Shown here: positions 34,157-44,397 of the stretch, in pieces
How positions within the stretch are numbered: the stretch's first letter is position 1
How the letters are laid out: each line of letters opens with the position of its first letter
Source of the DNA: Bacillus badius NBRC 15713
Lineage (GTDB): Bacteria; Bacillota; Bacilli; Bacillales; Domibacillaceae
NCBI RefSeq assembly: GCF_001591605.1
Contig: NZ_BCVF01000005.1
Span: forward strand, 1 to 64,000
Direction: 5' to 3'
Length of the DNA stretch: 64,000 bases
Made by a program: the position numbers and the translations under genes
Notes under the pieces: generated by a model
Seen by the model: the letters and a program-made list of their open reading frames with translations, nothing else
The model's database searches: none
What the model was told of the DNA's origin: nothing

Positions 34157-34807
34157 TTACATAGACTGTGTGTGCTTTTCTTTCTTATAAGACTGACGCT
34201 CCAATTCTGCAAGGCGGGCATCCATCAGTGACATTTCATACTTTCTATTTACCTTTCCTTCGAGGTTATCAATGTATTGCTCCAGTTCTTCAAATCGTCC
34301 GAATGGATACTGATCTCCCGATTCTTCATTCAATACCTTGTTCATGCTATGATGAGCCCTTGCAGCGTTTTCCCGGCCCATTAATTCCAAGCGCCGAACG
34401 TTCATGTCTTTCAGTTTGTGCTTCATTTCTTCTGTTTTTTCTTCGAGCTTGATAATTTGTTCACTCACAATGAGCTCTGACTGCTGCAGCCGATCCGCCC
34501 GCTCTTTATAGACGTCTGCTTCTTTTCTGGCAAATTCCTCAAGGCTCTCTTCTCCTGCTTCCGCAGCCAGTGCCGCTTGCTTCAAACGCTTATCCTGCAT
34601 ACGGAGGGCCTCTCGGCGCTCCCGTTCAAATTCGTTTTTCAACAGCTGCTGCCGTTCAAGCAGCTTCATTGTTTTTTCAGTTTCTCTCTGCGCCTCGCGC
34701 AAATACTGGTTGAGCATGGCGATTGGATTCTTTTGTTCCTTCTGTTCTACAAAATCAAATAGCTCCGCCTCGATGGTTCGTTTCATTTTTGTAAAAATGC
34801 TTGTCAT
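34157..34807 (-). CDS. liaH: LiaH (PspA/IM30 family)
   Basis: A 216-aa PspA-family protein, almost entirely coiled coil (about 25-205), beginning with an amphipathic membrane-binding stretch M-T-S-I-F-T-K-M-K-R-T. PspA-type proteins form large rings that protect the damaged membrane. It follows liaI by 16 nt and precedes liaF, as expected for a lia operon. Confidence 0.92.
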   Translation of the reverse strand: MTSIFTKMKRTIEAELFDFVEQKEQKNPIAMLNQYLREAQRETEKTMKLLERQQLLKNEFERERREALRMQDKRLKQAALAAEAGEESLEEFARKEADVYKERADRLQQSELIVSEQIIKLEEKTEEMKHKLKDMNVRRLELMGRENAARAHHSMNKVLNEESGDQYPFGRFEELEQYIDNLEGKVNRKYEMSLMDARLAELERQSYKKEKHTQSM

Positions 34808-34823
34808 CTTGATCTCTCCTCGC

Positions 34824-35177
34824 TTAATTGTTTTTCAATTGATTCCATTGCTTTTCAAAATTAACGAACGGGTCTTTTTCCTTGGCAACGTCAACAAAGT
34901 CTTCATCTTCTTCCTGCCACTTTTTATATACAACATACAGGACGGCTAAAGCAGCTACACCAAGCAAAGCAGGTACATTGCCGACTGCCACGAAGAACGC
35001 GATCAATCCGGTTGCTCCCCAAAAGAGCTTGAGCCCCTTCGAAGGAGCTTGTTTGTATTGCTTCCACGCCACATACATAATAGCGGCACACAGCACAAGG
35101 CCCAGCATCGGACCGACACTTGCAATCGCTATGATCGCTGCAAGACCTCCGACACAAAACAGCATCACCTTTTTCAT
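34824..35177 (-). CDS. liaI: LiaI-like membrane protein
   Basis: A 117-aa protein with three to four hydrophobic segments (about 4-40, 50-85) and an acidic C-terminal tail (E-E-D-E-D-F-V-D). Position before liaH, size and topology fit LiaI, the membrane anchor for LiaH. ATG with AAGGGAGG. Confidence 0.85.
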   Translation of the reverse strand: MKKVMLFCVGGLAAIIAIASVGPMLGLVLCAAIMYVAWKQYKQAPSKGLKLFWGATGLIAFFVAVGNVPALLGVAALAVLYVVYKKWQEEDEDFVDVAKEKDPFVNFEKQWNQLKNN

Positions 35178-35268
35178 TTATTTTTTCCTCCCTTCGATAT
35201 CTTGATTTCATCTTACCTCGTACTGCCCTTTTCTATAACGAGCCCTGGATTGAACTTTCCCTCCTCCT

Positions 35269-35285
35269 TAAGACCGAGACTGTAA
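35269..35285 (-). promoter_or_regulatory. Possible LiaR box upstream of liaI
   Basis: The coding-strand sequence TTACAGTCTCGGTCTTA, about 95 bp before liaI, resembles the CGGTCTTA-containing LiaR box of B. subtilis as I remember it. Tentative. Confidence 0.35.
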
Positions 35286-35327
35286 AATCCTGAAAGAAAA
35301 TAGCGTTCCTAAAGAGCAAATAAAAAG

Positions 35328-35373
35328 GAGCCGCCCCAACAGATCATGAAACTTGACTTGTTGGGACGGCCCC
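35328..35373 (-). terminator. Hairpin between the pot and lia operons
   Basis: GAGCCGCCCCAACA / TGTTGGGACGGCCC stem with one mismatch. Read leftward it runs into TTTTTATTTG; it may also act rightward into TTCTTCTTTC. Confidence 0.6.
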
Positions 35374-35421
35374 TTCTTCTTTCTTACAAAGAGGCTGATT
35401 TCTATTTTGTTTAGAAGCTGA

Positions 35422-35448
35422 AGCATCCGAAGTCTCACTTCGGATGCT
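35422..35448 (-). terminator. Hairpin after potD
   Basis: Perfect AGCATCCGAAGT / ACTTCGGATGCT stem 6 bp beyond the potD stop. No clear T-run. Confidence 0.55.
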
Positions 35449-35453
35449 CTGGC

Positions 35454-36527
35454 TCATTTCTTGTGCATTTTAAATTCAAGATACAGCTCGTTATAGTAGG
35501 CCAGCATGTCCGCCCCTAAGTTTTCATATACTTCTAAGTGCTCTGTTTGTTCCGGACTTGGATAGAAGCGCTGGTCATTCACCACGTCTTTCGGCATGTA
35601 TTCGAGAGCTTTTTGATTAGGCGTCGAATAGCCGACATACTCCGCATTTTGCGCGGCTACTTTCGGATCCAGCATAAAGTTGATAAATTGGTGGGCGGCT
35701 TTTATATTCTTGGCTGTTTTCGGAATAACCATGTTATCAAACCAAAGATTCGATCCCTCTTCCGGCACGACATATTCCAGATTATCCTTTTCCCACATAA
35801 TTTCTGAAGCAGTTCCTGACCAGACAACACCAATAGCCGCTTCATCATTCTCCATCAGCAGACGGATTTCATCACCGATGATCGCTTTAATATTAGGAGT
35901 CAATTGATCCAGCTTTTCCTTTGCTTCAATTAGGTGCTGTTTGTTTGTATCATTCAATGAATAGCGGAGCGAGTTCAGTCCCATTCCCATGACTTCGCGG
36001 GCACCGTCCACCAGCAAAATATTGTTGCGCAGCTCCGGGCTCCATAAATCGTTCCATGCTTTGATTTCTTTGCCCTTCATTAAATCTTTGTTGTAAATAA
36101 TGCCAACCGTTCCCCAGAAATAAGGAATGGAATATTGGTTGTCATGATCAAAAGGCAAATCCATGAACCGTTGATCGATATATTTTAAATTTGGCAGCTG
36201 AGAGTGATCAAGCGGCAGCAGCTGGTTTGCCTTTTTCATTTTGTCAATGGCATACTCGGAAGGCACCGCAATATCGTAAGCAGTGCCGCCTTGCTCAATC
36301 TTTGTCATCATCGCTTCGTTGGAATCAAAGGTTTCATATATAACCTTGACACCCGTTTCTTTTTCGAACCGGTGAATGAGCTCAGGGTCAATGTAATCTC
36401 CCCAGTTATAGATAGTCAATACATTGCCGCCTGCTTTTTGTTCGGGTCCATTAAGAACAGACACGGCATACATCAGCAAAAAAGCAATGGCAAAGACGGC
36501 TGCAAATGCACGGATTAATTTGTTCAT
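35454..36527 (-). CDS. potD: Spermidine/putrescine ABC transporter substrate-binding protein
   Basis: A 357-aa periplasmic-binding-type II protein (PotD/PotF group). It has an N-terminal hydrophobic export/anchor segment (about 5-25) without an obvious lipobox Cys, then the family opening L-T-I-Y-N-W-G-D-Y-I-D-P. Polyamine-contact regions such as Y-D-I-A-V-P-S-E-Y and F-D-N-M-V-I-P-K-T are recognisable. It would capture polyamines at the cell surface. Its start overlaps the end of potC by 4 nt. Last gene of potRABCD. Confidence 0.9.
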   Translation of the reverse strand: MNKLIRAFAAVFAIAFLLMYAVSVLNGPEQKAGGNVLTIYNWGDYIDPELIHRFEKETGVKVIYETFDSNEAMMTKIEQGGTAYDIAVPSEYAIDKMKKANQLLPLDHSQLPNLKYIDQRFMDLPFDHDNQYSIPYFWGTVGIIYNKDLMKGKEIKAWNDLWSPELRNNILLVDGAREVMGMGLNSLRYSLNDTNKQHLIEAKEKLDQLTPNIKAIIGDEIRLLMENDEAAIGVVWSGTASEIMWEKDNLEYVVPEEGSNLWFDNMVIPKTAKNIKAAHQFINFMLDPKVAAQNAEYVGYSTPNQKALEYMPKDVVNDQRFYPSPEQTEHLEVYENLGADMLAYYNELYLEFKMHKK

Positions 36528-37327
36528 TTCTGCACCCCCGCTCCAGCTGACCGGCTGTTTCGCTGCATGATGAAGTAATACCCGGCCACAAGAATGATTG
36601 TAAACAGGAATAACAGCGTGGACAGCGCGTTAATATTTAAGGAGATGCCGCGGCGGGCCAGTGAGTAAATTTCCACTGATAATGTGCTGAAGCCGTTGCC
36701 CGTTACAAAGAAGGTAACCGCGAAATCATCAAGCGAGTAAGTGAGCGCCATAAAGAAGCCGGCAAACACCCCTGGCGAAATATACGGCAGAACAACTTTC
36801 GAGAGCACATCCCAGTGGCCTGCCCCTAAATCACGGGCGGCATCAATCAAAGAGCTGCTCATCTCTTGCAATTTAGGAAGCACCATGATGACCACAATCG
36901 GAATCGAAAAAGCAATGTGCGATAACAGCACGGACGTAAAGCCCAGCTTAATTCCTGCCATCGTAAACAAAATTAAAAAGGAAGCACCGATAATGACATC
37001 GGGACTCACAATCAAGACATTATTAAACGACAAAAGTGCTTGCTTCGCCGTCTTTTTTCTCATGTATACAATAGCCAGTGCGCCAAGCACGCCGATAATT
37101 GTGGAAATCGCCGAGGATAACAAGGCAATAATAATTGTATTGAGCACAATAATCAAAAGCCGCTTGTCACCAAAAAGCTCCTTATACCACTCCAGCGTAA
37201 AGCCCTCAAAATTGTTCATCGTGCCGCCGCTGTTAAATGAATAAAACATTAAATAAAAGATGGGCGCATATAAAACGATGAAGATAAAAGCCAAATAAAC
37301 TCTTGGCCAAACAGACTTCTTTTTCAT
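36524..37327 (-). CDS. potC: Polyamine ABC transporter permease PotC
   Basis: A 267-aa inner-membrane permease with six helices and the EAA loop (L-I-D-A-A-R-D-L-G-A-G-H-W-D-V-L) that contacts the PotA ATPase. The C-terminal half has S-L-D-D-F-A-V-T-F-F-V-T-G, typical of PotC/PotI. It starts 1 nt after the potB stop and overlaps potD by 4 nt. Confidence 0.92.
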   Translation of the reverse strand: MKKKSVWPRVYLAFIFIVLYAPIFYLMFYSFNSGGTMNNFEGFTLEWYKELFGDKRLLIIVLNTIIIALLSSAISTIIGVLGALAIVYMRKKTAKQALLSFNNVLIVSPDVIIGASFLILFTMAGIKLGFTSVLLSHIAFSIPIVVIMVLPKLQEMSSSLIDAARDLGAGHWDVLSKVVLPYISPGVFAGFFMALTYSLDDFAVTFFVTGNGFSTLSVEIYSLARRGISLNINALSTLLFLFTIILVAGYYFIMQRNSRSAGAGVQK

Positions 37328-37328
37328 T

Positions 37329-38132
37329 TTATTGAACCCCCCGCTTTCTCGTGCCGGTCACAATCATAATAACGACCATCGTGATAATTAAAAACACCGC
37401 AATCGCTGACCCCATGCCCCAATCCTGGGTAACGAGGAAATGCTGCTCGATTGCTGTTCCCAGAGTAATAACCCGGTTGCCGGCAATCAAGCGGGTAATC
37501 ATAAACAGCGATAACGCCGGAATAAACACCGCTTGCACCCCCGACTTGACCCCGCTCAGCGTAAGCGGAAAAACAACCTTGCGGAATGTTGTCCACGCGG
37601 AAGCCCCCAAGTCGCGGGAAGCATCGATTAAAGCAGGATTCAGCTTATCAAGCGCGTTAAAAATCGGCAGCAGCATAAATGGAATAAAAATGTAAACAGA
37701 CACAAATACAAAGCTGAAGTCGGTAAACAGTATTTGCTGCGCGCCGATGCCGACCGCTTCAAGAAAATTATTCGCCGCGCCATCCGTGCTGAAAATGCCC
37801 AGAAAAGCATAAGCTTTCAGCAGCAAGTTAATCCATGACGGCAAAATAACAAGCAGCAGAAGCAGCTGCTTGTATTTTGTTTTTGTAATAAAGTAAGCTG
37901 CCGGATAAGCAATGATTAAGCAGAAAGCGGTAATTAGAAAGGCGTACCAGAAAGAACTGGCAATCATCTTCATATATACAAAGGTAAACAGTTTTTCATA
38001 GTTGGCGAGAGTAAAGTTTCCATGCAAATCAAAGAACGAATAATAAACAACAAGCAAAATAGGCGTAATGACGAACAAGCCGATCCACAGGACATACGGC
38101 AGAAGATAAAACCAGCGCGCTTTATTGTTCAT
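37329..38132 (-). CDS. potB: Polyamine ABC transporter permease PotB
   Basis: A 267-aa permease with six helices and the EAA motif ([16 protein letters not shown]). It pairs with PotC to form the channel. It overlaps potA by 11 nt. Confidence 0.92.
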   Translation of the reverse strand: MNNKARWFYLLPYVLWIGLFVITPILLVVYYSFFDLHGNFTLANYEKLFTFVYMKMIASSFWYAFLITAFCLIIAYPAAYFITKTKYKQLLLLLVILPSWINLLLKAYAFLGIFSTDGAANNFLEAVGIGAQQILFTDFSFVFVSVYIFIPFMLLPIFNALDKLNPALIDASRDLGASAWTTFRKVVFPLTLSGVKSGVQAVFIPALSLFMITRLIAGNRVITLGTAIEQHFLVTQDWGMGSAIAVFLIITMVVIMIVTGTRKRGVQ

Positions 38133-39228
38133 AGCCGGCCTCTTGATAGGACTCTAGCCGCTTGTCGAATTCTTCTTCTGTTTCGCCGAGGCGCATAACA
38201 TGAATGGCCTCCGGTTCAAAGTTCAAACCGATTTTCTCGCCTACTGTCGCCTTCTTAGTGGAGTGGACAAGCCACTCATTCTGCGCTTCATCATAACAGA
38301 TCATTTCATAATGGACACCGCGGAACAGCTGGGAATCCACCTTTACTTGAATCTTGCCTTCGTTCCATGAAGTAATCTCCAAATCCTCCGGACGGATCAC
38401 AATATCCACAGATTCATTCTGGTTCAGCCCCTGGTCTACACATTCAAATACCTTGCCGGCAAATTCCACTTCAAAATCCCTGATCATCTTTCCGGGCACA
38501 ATATTGGATTCCCCGATAAAGTCGGCTACAAAGCGGTTAATCGGCTCGTCATAAATATCTGTCGGCGTGCCGCTCTGCTGGATCTTTCCTTGATTCAGCA
38601 CAAAGATTTCATCCGACATGGCCAACGCCTCTTCTTGGTCATGGGTAACGAAGATAAAAGTAATGCCGAGACGCTTCTGTAAATCGCGAAGCTCATATTG
38701 CATCTCCGTCCGCAGCTTTAAATCTAAAGCGGATAAAGGCTCATCCAGGAGAATGACTTCCGGTTCATTCACAATAGCGCGCGCAATGGCTACCCGCTGG
38801 CGCTGCCCGCCGGACATTTCGGTAATTTCCCTTTTCTCATAGCCGCTCAAATTGACAAAACGGAGCGCCTCTTTTACCCGGCGGTCAATCTCCGAGTTTT
38901 TGACTTTTTTAATCCGCAAGCCAAAAGCGACGTTCTCATATACATTTAAGTGAGGAAAGAGCGCGTAATCTTGAAATACCGTGTTTACTTGCCGCTTGTT
39001 CGCCGGCACGTTATTCATTCGTTTGCCGTTAAAATAAATGTCGCCCTCCGACGCTTCCGTAAAACCGGCAATCAGCCGGAGAATAGTCGTCTTTCCGCAG
39101 CCTGAGGGACCGAGAAGCGTATAAAATTTTCCCCGCTCAATTTCAAAACTTACATGATCTAATACGACTGCGTCGTTATCATAGCGCTTCGTTACATGAT
39201 CGAAGCGAATAATGACTTCCTTTGTCAT
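38122..39228 (-). CDS. potA: Polyamine ABC transporter ATPase PotA
   Basis: A 368-aa ABC ATPase: Walker [10 protein letters not shown], signature [10 protein letters not shown], Walker [14 protein letters not shown]-loop F-V-T-H-D-Q-E-E-A, and a C-terminal TOBE_2 domain (about 280-350). It drives polyamine import by PotBCD. It starts 18 nt after the XRE-cupin regulator gene. Confidence 0.93.
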   Translation of the reverse strand: MTKEVIIRFDHVTKRYDNDAVVLDHVSFEIERGKFYTLLGPSGCGKTTILRLIAGFTEASEGDIYFNGKRMNNVPANKRQVNTVFQDYALFPHLNVYENVAFGLRIKKVKNSEIDRRVKEALRFVNLSGYEKREITEMSGGQRQRVAIARAIVNEPEVILLDEPLSALDLKLRTEMQYELRDLQKRLGITFIFVTHDQEEALAMSDEIFVLNQGKIQQSGTPTDIYDEPINRFVADFIGESNIVPGKMIRDFEVEFAGKVFECVDQGLNQNESVDIVIRPEDLEITSWNEGKIQVKVDSQLFRGVHYEMICYDEAQNEWLVHSTKKATVGEKIGLNFEPEAIHVMRLGETEEEFDKRLESYQEAGYEQ

Positions 39229-39246
39229 AGTACCCTCCCTTTTCTC

Positions 39247-39789
39247 TTATAAATAAGACTTAGTCACAGTCAAAACAAGCTCAGATGAACCTTCGAAACA
39301 ATTGACAATTTGATGGGCTTCAGATGAGTGAAAATAGATCGCTTCACCGGCATTAGCTACATATTCCTGATTCCCAAGCAGCACTTTAATCCGTCCGCTC
39401 AGCACATAACCAAATGTTTCAGCCAAAGAGGGCTCAAAGCGTTTAAATTCGCCGTTTTGCTGGAGAATAAGCTTCACCGGCTCCATCTCTTTCTCGTTGG
39501 ACTCCGGCACAAGCCACTGAATTTCATATCCTTTTTCTTCATCCATGTAACCGGTATGATCTTCCTGCCTGTAAACAACCTTTTGTTCCCGCTTCTCCTC
39601 ATCAAAGAAATCCTTCGGGGAGCAGCCCAACACTTCTAATAAGTGAAAAAACGTCTCTATCGAAGGAGAGCTTAAATCCCGCTCTAATTGCGAGATATAT
39701 CCCTTGCTCAAATCCGTTCTTTCTCCGAGTTCTTCCTGTGTTAACCCCTTTTTCAATCTTAAATTCCTGATTTTCTTGCCGATTTCCAT
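39247..39789 (-). CDS. XRE-cupin regulator of the pot operon (PuuR/PotR-like)
   Basis: A 180-aa repressor with an N-terminal XRE HTH (about 6-60, L-R-L-K-K-G-L-T-Q-E-E-L) and a C-terminal cupin (about 105-178). The same outline is found in PuuR and other polyamine-responsive regulators. It is the first gene of the pot operon, so autoregulation by polyamine-sensing is the natural inference. ATG 39789 follows a GAGG ribosome binding site. Confidence 0.85.
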   Translation of the reverse strand: MEIGKKIRNLRLKKGLTQEELGERTDLSKGYISQLERDLSSPSIETFFHLLEVLGCSPKDFFDEEKREQKVVYRQEDHTGYMDEEKGYEIQWLVPESNEKEMEPVKLILQQNGEFKRFEPSLAETFGYVLSGRIKVLLGNQEYVANAGEAIYFHSSEAHQIVNCFEGSSELVLTVTKSYL

Positions 39790-39825
39790 CCTCTTAATCC
39801 TCGATTTTGTTTAGTTTTAGTAAAC

Positions 39826-39854
39826 TTTTTATCAACAAAGTTTATTTTTATCAA
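39826..39854 (-). promoter_or_regulatory. Promoter and repeated motif before the pot operon
   Basis: On the coding strand TTGATA (39854-39849), 17 nt, TAAAAA (39831-39826). The TTGATAAAA motif recurs 19 bp downstream (39835-39830) and GTTTAC/GTAAAC pairs flank it. These repeats are likely sites for the XRE-cupin regulator. Confidence 0.5.
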
Positions 39855-39933
39855 ACTATAAGTTTACACCCAGTTTCTCATTATAAAGTATAGCGCTGAA
39901 ATCTCAAGAAGAAGTTTCACTTTTTTAGCGAAC

Positions 39934-39962
39934 TTGACAGAAGGAAGAAAATACTGTAAAAT
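39934..39962 (+). promoter_or_regulatory. Sigma-A promoter of the TetR gene
   Basis: Perfect TTGACA (39934-39939), 17 nt and TAAAAT (39957-39962). Confidence 0.8.
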
Positions 39963-39980
39963 GAATGATATTCAGTCATT
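39960..39980 (+). promoter_or_regulatory. TetR operator, copy 1
   Basis: AATGAATGA-TAT-TCAGTCATT, an imperfect palindrome overlapping the -10 of the TetR gene. It shares AATGAATGAYA with copy 2 before the SMR genes. Confidence 0.65.
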
Positions 39981-39999
39981 ATTATCGGGGGATTTTATT

Positions 40000-40578
40000 A
40001 TGCGGGTAAAGAGTGATGGGAAATACAACAAAATTCTTCAGGCAGCGATCGAGGTCATTTCTGAAAAGGGATTGGACCAAACATCGATCACTGATATTGT
40101 CAAACGGGCAGGGGTTGCACAGGGGACCTTTTATTTGTATTTTCCCTCAAAAAAAGATTTAATCCCTGCGATCGCGGAGGATTTGCTTAGCCTGACGTTA
40201 GAAAAAATCAAAAGCGAGACAAAACTTAAAAGTGATTTCTGGGACATCATTCAAACGTTAATAGATGAAACCTTTGAATTAACGAAATCCTATAAGGACG
40301 TCATTATTTTGTGCTACTCGGGACTGGCGATCGTGCATTCAATGGAAAAATGGGAAACGATCTATACCCCCTACTATGACTGGCTAGAGGAGGTTTTACA
40401 GTCAGCTATCAGCAAAGGAACGATCATCGGAGATATTGATGTGAAATGGACAGCCCGTCTCATTATTAACTTAATTGAAAATGCAGCTGAACGCTTTTAT
40501 ATTGCCGAAGAGGACAAAGATTTAACTGCTTATAAACAATCTGCCTTTTCTTTTCTGCAGCGTTCGCTTTCCAGGTAA
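40000..40578 (+). CDS. TetR-family repressor (YvdT-like)
   Basis: A 192-aa TetR/QacR-type regulator. The HTH (about 10-55) has T-S-I-T-D-I-V-K-R-A-G-V-A-Q-G-T-F-Y-L-Y-F. The C-terminal ligand domain is helical. ATG 40000 follows GGGGGA with 7 nt spacing; upstream in-frame sequence contains the promoter and operator. It precedes an SMR pair, the same order as yvdT-yvdS-yvdR in B. subtilis. The operator occurs before both transcription units, indicating autoregulation and control of the efflux pair. Confidence 0.85.
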   Translation: MRVKSDGKYNKILQAAIEVISEKGLDQTSITDIVKRAGVAQGTFYLYFPSKKDLIPAIAEDLLSLTLEKIKSETKLKSDFWDIIQTLIDETFELTKSYKDVIILCYSGLAIVHSMEKWETIYTPYYDWLEEVLQSAISKGTIIGDIDVKWTARLIINLIENAAERFYIAEEDKDLTAYKQSAFSFLQRSLSR

Positions 40579-40620
40579 TCCAGAGGCGCTTTCTTAGGCG
40601 TTTCACTTTTCATAAAAAAA

Positions 40621-40637
40621 TGAATGACAGTCATTCA
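40621..40637 (+). promoter_or_regulatory. TetR operator, copy 2
   Basis: TGAATGAC-A-GTCATTCA, a perfect 8-bp-arm palindrome 24 bp before the first SMR gene. Confidence 0.75.
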
Positions 40638-40660
40638 CAAATTTAATTGAGGTGCTTACA

Positions 40661-40999
40661 GTGAATTGGTTTATTGTGTTTATCGCAGGTGCATTGGAAG
40701 TCGTATGGGCCACAGGCTTAAAATACGCCGACTCTCTGGCGGATTGGACAGTGATCACCGTGCTGATTGCCGTCAGCTTCCTTTTGCTCATCCGTTCATA
40801 TAAAACGCTCCCGCTGGCCGCTGCTTACACCGTTTTCGTCGGTATCGGAACAGCAGGAACATACTTTATGGGAATCTATTTAGGAGAGCCTTTTTCTCTT
40901 GTACAATTATTATTCGTTGCCTTGCTGCTGTCAGGTGTAGCCGGCATGAAACTATCTACATCGGCGCAGGAAGATGAAAATAGAGGTGAATATCAATGA
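40661..40999 (+). CDS. SMR-family efflux subunit (YvdS-like)
   Basis: A 112-aa small multidrug resistance protein with four membrane helices. The conserved membrane Glu is in G-A-L-E-V-V-W-A-T-G-L-K (helix 1), and A-A-Y-T-V-F-V-G-I-G-T-A-G-T is in helix 3. It works as a heterodimer with the next gene. The start is GTG 40661, because GAGGTG lies 6 nt upstream. Substrate unknown; paired SMR proteins export drugs, guanidinium or (MdtIJ) spermidine, and the polyamine-rich neighbourhood makes the last worth testing. Confidence 0.85.
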   Translation: MNWFIVFIAGALEVVWATGLKYADSLADWTVITVLIAVSFLLLIRSYKTLPLAAAYTVFVGIGTAGTYFMGIYLGEPFSLVQLLFVALLLSGVAGMKLSTSAQEDENRGEYQ

Positions 41000-41310
41000 G
41001 TTGGGTCTTTTTAGTATTAGCCGGTTTTGAAGAAGTCATTGCGACCATTGCCATGAAATATGTAAATGGCACAAAGCGAAAATTACCGATTGCCATCATG
41101 GTGGTTGGCTTTATTTTTTCCTTCTATTGCCTATCACGAGCGATGACTGAGCTTTCCGCCGGAATTGCCTACGCGGTTTGGACCGGCATCGGATCGATCG
41201 GCATTACCCTCGTCAGCATCGTCTGGTTTAAAGAAAAACTAAATAAATTTCAATTTCTTTCATTGGCCTTCATTATGCTTGGCGTAGCCGGATTGAAATT
41301 TACTTCTTAA
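40996..41310 (+). CDS. SMR-family efflux subunit (YvdR-like)
   Basis: A 104-aa SMR partner with four helices. It has the membrane Glu pair in G-F-E-E-V-I-A-T-I-A-M-K, as in YvdR, and A-Y-A-V-W-T-G-I-G-S-I-G in helix 3. Its ATG overlaps the stop of the first subunit (ATGA), fitting 1:1 heterodimer synthesis. Confidence 0.87.
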   Translation: MSWVFLVLAGFEEVIATIAMKYVNGTKRKLPIAIMVVGFIFSFYCLSRAMTELSAGIAYAVWTGIGSIGITLVSIVWFKEKLNKFQFLSLAFIMLGVAGLKFTS

Positions 41311-41313
41311 TTA

Positions 41314-41351
41314 AAAGAATCTCCGCCGTTTCCAAACGGCGGAGATTCTTT
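41314..41351. terminator. Perfect bidirectional terminator
   Basis: AAAGAATCTCCGCCGTTT / AAACGGCGGAGATTCTTT, 18-bp arms with T-runs on both strands, between the SMR pair and the aminotransferase. Confidence 0.95.
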
Positions 41352-41358
41352 TTTAACT

Positions 41359-42732
<1,374 letters not shown>

Positions 42733-42755
42733 TTATCTTCACTCCTGCAATTTGA

Positions 42756-44261
42756 TTAGTTTTTAAACCAGCCTACTGGTTCTACTTCTAAGTTGATGTT
42801 AATTTGTTTGATTTCTTGGAATTCATCCAGTCCGTACGTTCCTAAGCTGCGCCCGATGCCGCTTTGCTTATAGCCGCCCCATGGAGCTTCGTTGTAAGTC
42901 GGATGATAAGAGTTGATCCATGTAATACCCGCGCGCAATTTCTTGATGACGCGAAGCGCTTTTGCTCCGTCAACAGTAAATACTGCACCGGCTAATCCGT
43001 AGTCTGTGTCATTCGCAAGGTGGATGGCTTCTGCTTCGTCTTTGAATTTTTGAATTGCTACAACTGGTCCGAAAATCTCTTCTTGAACGATTTTCATCTC
43101 TTGTGTCGTATCAGCAAATGCTGTTGGAGCGACGAAGAATCCTTTGTCCATGCCGTTCTCTGTTAAGCGCTCTCCGCCGAACAGAAGGCGAGCCCCTTCT
43201 TGTTTACCGCTTTCAATATAGCTTAATACTTTCTCCATGTGCTGCTGGCTCACAAGCGGTCCCATTTCTGTTTCCGGATCTGCACCGTTTCCTACTTGAA
43301 TTTGTTTTGCACGCTCTGTAAAACGTTCAATGAACTTATCATAAATGCTTTCTTCTACGAGAATTCTTGATCCGGCTGAACATACCTGACCTGATCCGCA
43401 GTAAATGCCAAACAAGGCGTAATCAACTGCCACTTCAAAATCAGAATCCGCAAAAATAATGTTTGGTGATTTTCCGCCGAGTTCTAAAGAAATCTTTTTC
43501 ATGTTGTCAGCTGCCGCTTTCATGATGTGCTTACCTGTTTTTGTACCGCCGGTAAAGGACACCATGTCCACATCTTTATGAGAAGCAATTTCGTTCCCAA
43601 CAACAGGGCCCGCACCGTGAACCATATTCACAACGCCTTTTGGCACGCCGGCTTCTTCAATGATTTCGATCAATTTTGTAGGTGTAACTGGTGTTACTTC
43701 AGAAGGTTTGAAAACAATTGTGTTCCCTGCCGCTAATGCCGGAGCGATTTTCCAAACACTCATCAGCATTGGAAAGTTCCAAGGAACGATTAATCCGCAC
43801 ACGCCAACTGGTTCTCTGACAACCATTGCTTGCATTGGGTCCGCTACATGATACGTTTCGCCATCCGGCTGAGTGATCATGCCTGCATAATAACGGAAGC
43901 AAGCGGCCGCATCTCCCATGTCAAAGCCGGCTTCACGAAGCGGCTTGCCGTTGTTCATTGTTTCTAAAGTAGCTAGCTCTTCCGCTTTTTCATCAATTTT
44001 ATCCGCTATTTTCAATAAGTAAGCAGCGCGCTCAACTGTCGGAAGATCTGACCAGACACCGCTTTCAAAAGCTTCCTTGGCTGCAGCAATAGCCGCTCTT
44101 GCATCTGCCACCGTGCCTTCAGCTGCTTGAGCGATTACCTCTCCAGTAGCCGGATTGATTACTTCACGTGTTTTATTGTCACTGGAGTTTGTCCATTCCC
44201 CATTAATATACATTTTCAAATCAAGAGTTTTCACTGCTTGCGTGTTTTGCGTTTCTAACAT
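42756..44261 (-). CDS. Omega-aminoaldehyde dehydrogenase (GbsA/PatD-like)
   Basis: A 501-aa NAD-dependent aldehyde dehydrogenase of the betaine-aldehyde/aminobutyraldehyde group. It has the catalytic Glu in L-E-L-G-G-K-S-P-N and Cys in G-S-G-Q-V-C-S-A-G-S-R, and ends E-V-E-P-V-G-W-F-K-N. It should oxidise the aminoaldehyde made by the PatA-type enzyme to GABA or 5-aminovalerate. The start is ATG 44261, with AGGAGG 9 nt upstream; earlier in-frame ATGs lie on top of the ribosome binding site or promoter. First gene of the sigma-54-driven operon with patA. Confidence 0.88.
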   Translation of the reverse strand: MLETQNTQAVKTLDLKMYINGEWTNSSDNKTREVINPATGEVIAQAAEGTVADARAAIAAAKEAFESGVWSDLPTVERAAYLLKIADKIDEKAEELATLETMNNGKPLREAGFDMGDAAACFRYYAGMITQPDGETYHVADPMQAMVVREPVGVCGLIVPWNFPMLMSVWKIAPALAAGNTIVFKPSEVTPVTPTKLIEIIEEAGVPKGVVNMVHGAGPVVGNEIASHKDVDMVSFTGGTKTGKHIMKAAADNMKKISLELGGKSPNIIFADSDFEVAVDYALFGIYCGSGQVCSAGSRILVEESIYDKFIERFTERAKQIQVGNGADPETEMGPLVSQQHMEKVLSYIESGKQEGARLLFGGERLTENGMDKGFFVAPTAFADTTQEMKIVQEEIFGPVVAIQKFKDEAEAIHLANDTDYGLAGAVFTVDGAKALRVIKKLRAGITWINSYHPTYNEAPWGGYKQSGIGRSLGTYGLDEFQEIKQININLEVEPVGWFKN

Positions 44262-44298
44262 GTTTTTCATCCTCCTATTCTTTGTTTGTTTTATATAA

Positions 44299-44315
44299 TG
44301 CAATTAACGTGCCAA
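44299..44315 (-). promoter_or_regulatory. Sigma-54 (SigL) promoter of the aldehyde dehydrogenase-patA operon
   Basis: TTGGCACGTTAATTGCA on the coding strand, a full match to the -24/-12 consensus with invariant GG and GC, 38 bp before the start codon. Confidence 0.92.
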
Positions 44316-44397
44316 GTTTAAATATTTTAAATATTTTTGAAAAACCCGTCCTATTAAGCTTTTTTTATATGATAAACGCAGAGGAACGATTTTTTTC

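Noticed and set aside
36741-37244. 167-codon open frame on the plus strand
   Set aside because: Antisense to potC, which is an unmistakable gene; no ribosome binding site or known domain.
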